A DNA stretch of 64,000 nucleotides from an uncultured Roseobacter sp. (GTDB taxonomy: Bacteria; Pseudomonadota; Alphaproteobacteria; Rhodobacterales; Rhodobacteraceae). Made by a program: the position numbers and the translations under genes. This document shows, piece by piece, positions 62,898 through 64,000 of the stretch. Position 1 is the first letter of the stretch. Each line of letters starts with the position of its first letter. The stretch covers positions 62,001 through 126,000 of the forward strand of contig NZ_CANMDB010000004.1 in NCBI RefSeq assembly GCF_947496515.1, written 5' to 3'. The notes beneath the pieces were generated by a model. It saw only the letters and a program-made list of their open reading frames with translations, was not told the DNA's origin and did no database searches.

Positions 62898-63374
62898 TTA
62901 GCTATCGAACTTGGAGGCAATGTTGTCCGCAAACGCGTCGAGCATGGCATCATAGTAGACTTGGCTGTCCACCAGCACCTCACCGGGCGTTGTCCCGGAT
63001 GGGTAGTAGGCCATCGCCTGCTCCGCTGAAACGGTCAGCGTATAGTCCATCTTGTTGAAGAGGCCCGGCGCATCGATTTCCACGTCACCGACAAGTTTGC
63101 TGTCTGCTGTGCCGATGGTCTGGGTAAACATGTTGGCAAGCTCGATCTCATCGATGTCCACCTCGACGGTGGCGCCTTCATCGTCAATCCGCGACACCAG
63201 GCGTTCGGCGATCTCCGCTTCCAGATCGGCGCTCAGGTTGCCCCACACTTGGGCGGCCTCGGCGTTTTGGACGGCGGTAAGATCAGCTTCGACCTCGACA
63301 CTTTGCACAGAGCTGGCGGCATAGGCACCAGTGGAAAGCAGCAAGGCGGTTGCGGTGATTGTAAAGCGTTTCAT
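62898..63374 (-). CDS. Secreted acidic protein of unknown function
   Basis: A 158-residue protein with a signal peptide (MKRFTITATALLLSTGAYAAS). The mature part is acidic and mixed alpha/beta (VEVEADLTAVQNAEAAQVW, VDIDEIELANMF, VLVDSQVYYDAML), with no cysteines and no membrane segment. I do not recognise its family. The start at 63374 follows an AAGGAG site; longer in-frame extensions upstream look non-protein. Confidence 0.8.
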   Translation of the reverse strand: MKRFTITATALLLSTGAYAASSVQSVEVEADLTAVQNAEAAQVWGNLSADLEAEIAERLVSRIDDEGATVEVDIDEIELANMFTQTIGTADSKLVGDVEIDAPGLFNKMDYTLTVSAEQAMAYYPSGTTPGEVLVDSQVYYDAMLDAFADNIASKFDS

Positions 63375-63618
63375 CGTAATAACTCCTTCATTTTGCTCGG
63401 ACACAGATGTGTATCGCTGTTGAGCACCGACACAACGTGCGCTCCCTGACATGGTTCCCAGAAAGTTACCGAAGAAATCGTCCGAAGATCGAAAATCGCC
63501 GCGAGCCGCTGTTTCGTGCCGCATGGAAAAGCGCTTTTTATCAGCGGTTTAAACCGGTTTTCATACGATCAGAAAAGCCTCGCCTCGGGAGGACGACAGG
63601 CACGGGTGCAGAACGAGG

Positions 63619-64000
63619 TCACCCGTCCAAATCAACCCAGACTGGTACGTGATCGGACGGTTTGTCCCGCCCGCGCACCTCTTTGTCGATCACGCAGTCG
63701 CGCAAGGCGTCCGCGGTCTGAGGGCACAACAGGATATGGTCGATGCGGATGCCTTGGTTGCGATTCCACGCGCCTGCCTGATAATCCCAGAAACTGTAGT
63801 GCCCGGGTCCCTGCACCCGCGCGCGAAAGGCATCCGTCAGCCCTAGGTTGAGCAACGCGCGAAAGGCGGTACGGCTTTCCAGTCGAAAGAGCGCATCCTC
63901 ACGCCAGCTGTCCGGCGCGGCTGCATCTTCGGCCTGTGGAATGATGTTATAGTCACCGGCCATCAGAAACGGCGTCTCTTCTGCCAGAAGTTCTTTTGCC
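63619..64000 (-). CDS. Exodeoxyribonuclease III-type (EEP) nuclease, N-terminus beyond window
   Basis: The frame is open through the right edge, so only the C-terminal 127 residues are visible. They show the endonuclease/exonuclease/phosphatase fold: FLMAGDYNIIPQAEDA (the catalytic Asp/Asn pair), FRLESRTAFRALLNLGLTDAFR, YSFWDYQAGAWNRNQGIRIDHILL and the terminal SDHVPVWVDL (catalytic His). This is the XthA pattern of DNA repair nucleases acting on abasic sites and 3' ends. Confidence 0.93.
   Translation of the reverse strand, partial: AKELLAEETPFLMAGDYNIIPQAEDAAAPDSWREDALFRLESRTAFRALLNLGLTDAFRARVQGPGHYSFWDYQAGAWNRNQGIRIDHILLCPQTADALRDCVIDKEVRGRDKPSDHVPVWVDLDG

Overview
The window is high-GC bacterial chromosome, most likely from an alphaproteobacterium of the Rhodobacterales (Roseobacter group). 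This rests on the strong G/C third-position bias, tight ATGA-coupled operons, a class II B12-dependent ribonucleotide reductase, a two-domain cold-shock protein next to a DUF192 gene, a cysS-cimA neighbourhood, and several polyamine/methylamine catabolism families common in that group. This is inferred from gene families and gene order; there is no rRNA gene to confirm it. No intact insertion sequence, prophage or CRISPR array was seen.

Layout. 1-4.1 kb: the 3' part of a divergent polysaccharide deacetylase gene, 1.15 kb without a recognisable gene, then a membrane GGDEF/EAL protein. 4.2-11.8 kb: a minus-strand run fabI - lysE-like - xanthine phosphoribosyltransferase - aminotransferase - ppiD-like chaperone - trpE - aspartoacylase-like gene, with most gaps only 3 bases. 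11.9-14.0 kb: divergent pdxH, double cold-shock protein, DUF192 protein and tRNA-Pro(TGG).

14.2-23.5 kb is the most unusual segment. Seven plus-strand genes, each overlapping the next by four bases, encode an HMG-CoA reductase with all four catalytic residues, a UbiA-type prenyltransferase, a PEP-synthase/rifampicin-phosphotransferase-like dikinase, a BtaA-like (DUF3419) aminocarboxypropyltransferase, a dolichol/phytol-kinase-like membrane protein, a GNAT acyltransferase and an AMP-forming acyl ligase. I know of no described pathway with this set. The content suggests an isoprenoid-containing amino- or betaine-like lipid, or a prenyl-alcohol activation route.

23.7-25.4 kb: divergent LysR and TauE/SafE genes. 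25.5-40.9 kb: a divergent catabolic island. On the minus strand lie a polyamine-type ABC importer (potGHIF), a nitrilase-family hydrolase, a LuxR regulator and a class III aminotransferase. On the plus strand lie a flavin monooxygenase, RidA, DUF1028, LysR, a trimethylamine-dehydrogenase-like flavoprotein, a PLP decarboxylase and an ArgE-type deacetylase. A shared CCTAAGCC-type motif precedes the plus-strand monooxygenase and the dehydrogenase.

40.9-47.6 kb: nrdJ behind a tandem NrdR-box operator, an A+T-richer GrlR-like gene, a dense cluster of hairpins and repeats, and a divergent ECF sigma factor / EF-hand pair. 47.7-53.8 kb: an MttB-family methyltransferase, an outer-membrane beta-barrel protein, an aminotransferase and cysS, whose 3' quarter changes base composition, followed by a long inverted repeat and short tandem repeats. 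53.8-64 kb: cimA - methyltransferase - NDUFAF6-like; MFS transporter; cobK - alkA - esterase; orphan histidine kinase; HNH endonuclease; a secreted acidic protein; and the 3' part of an exonuclease III gene cut by the window end.
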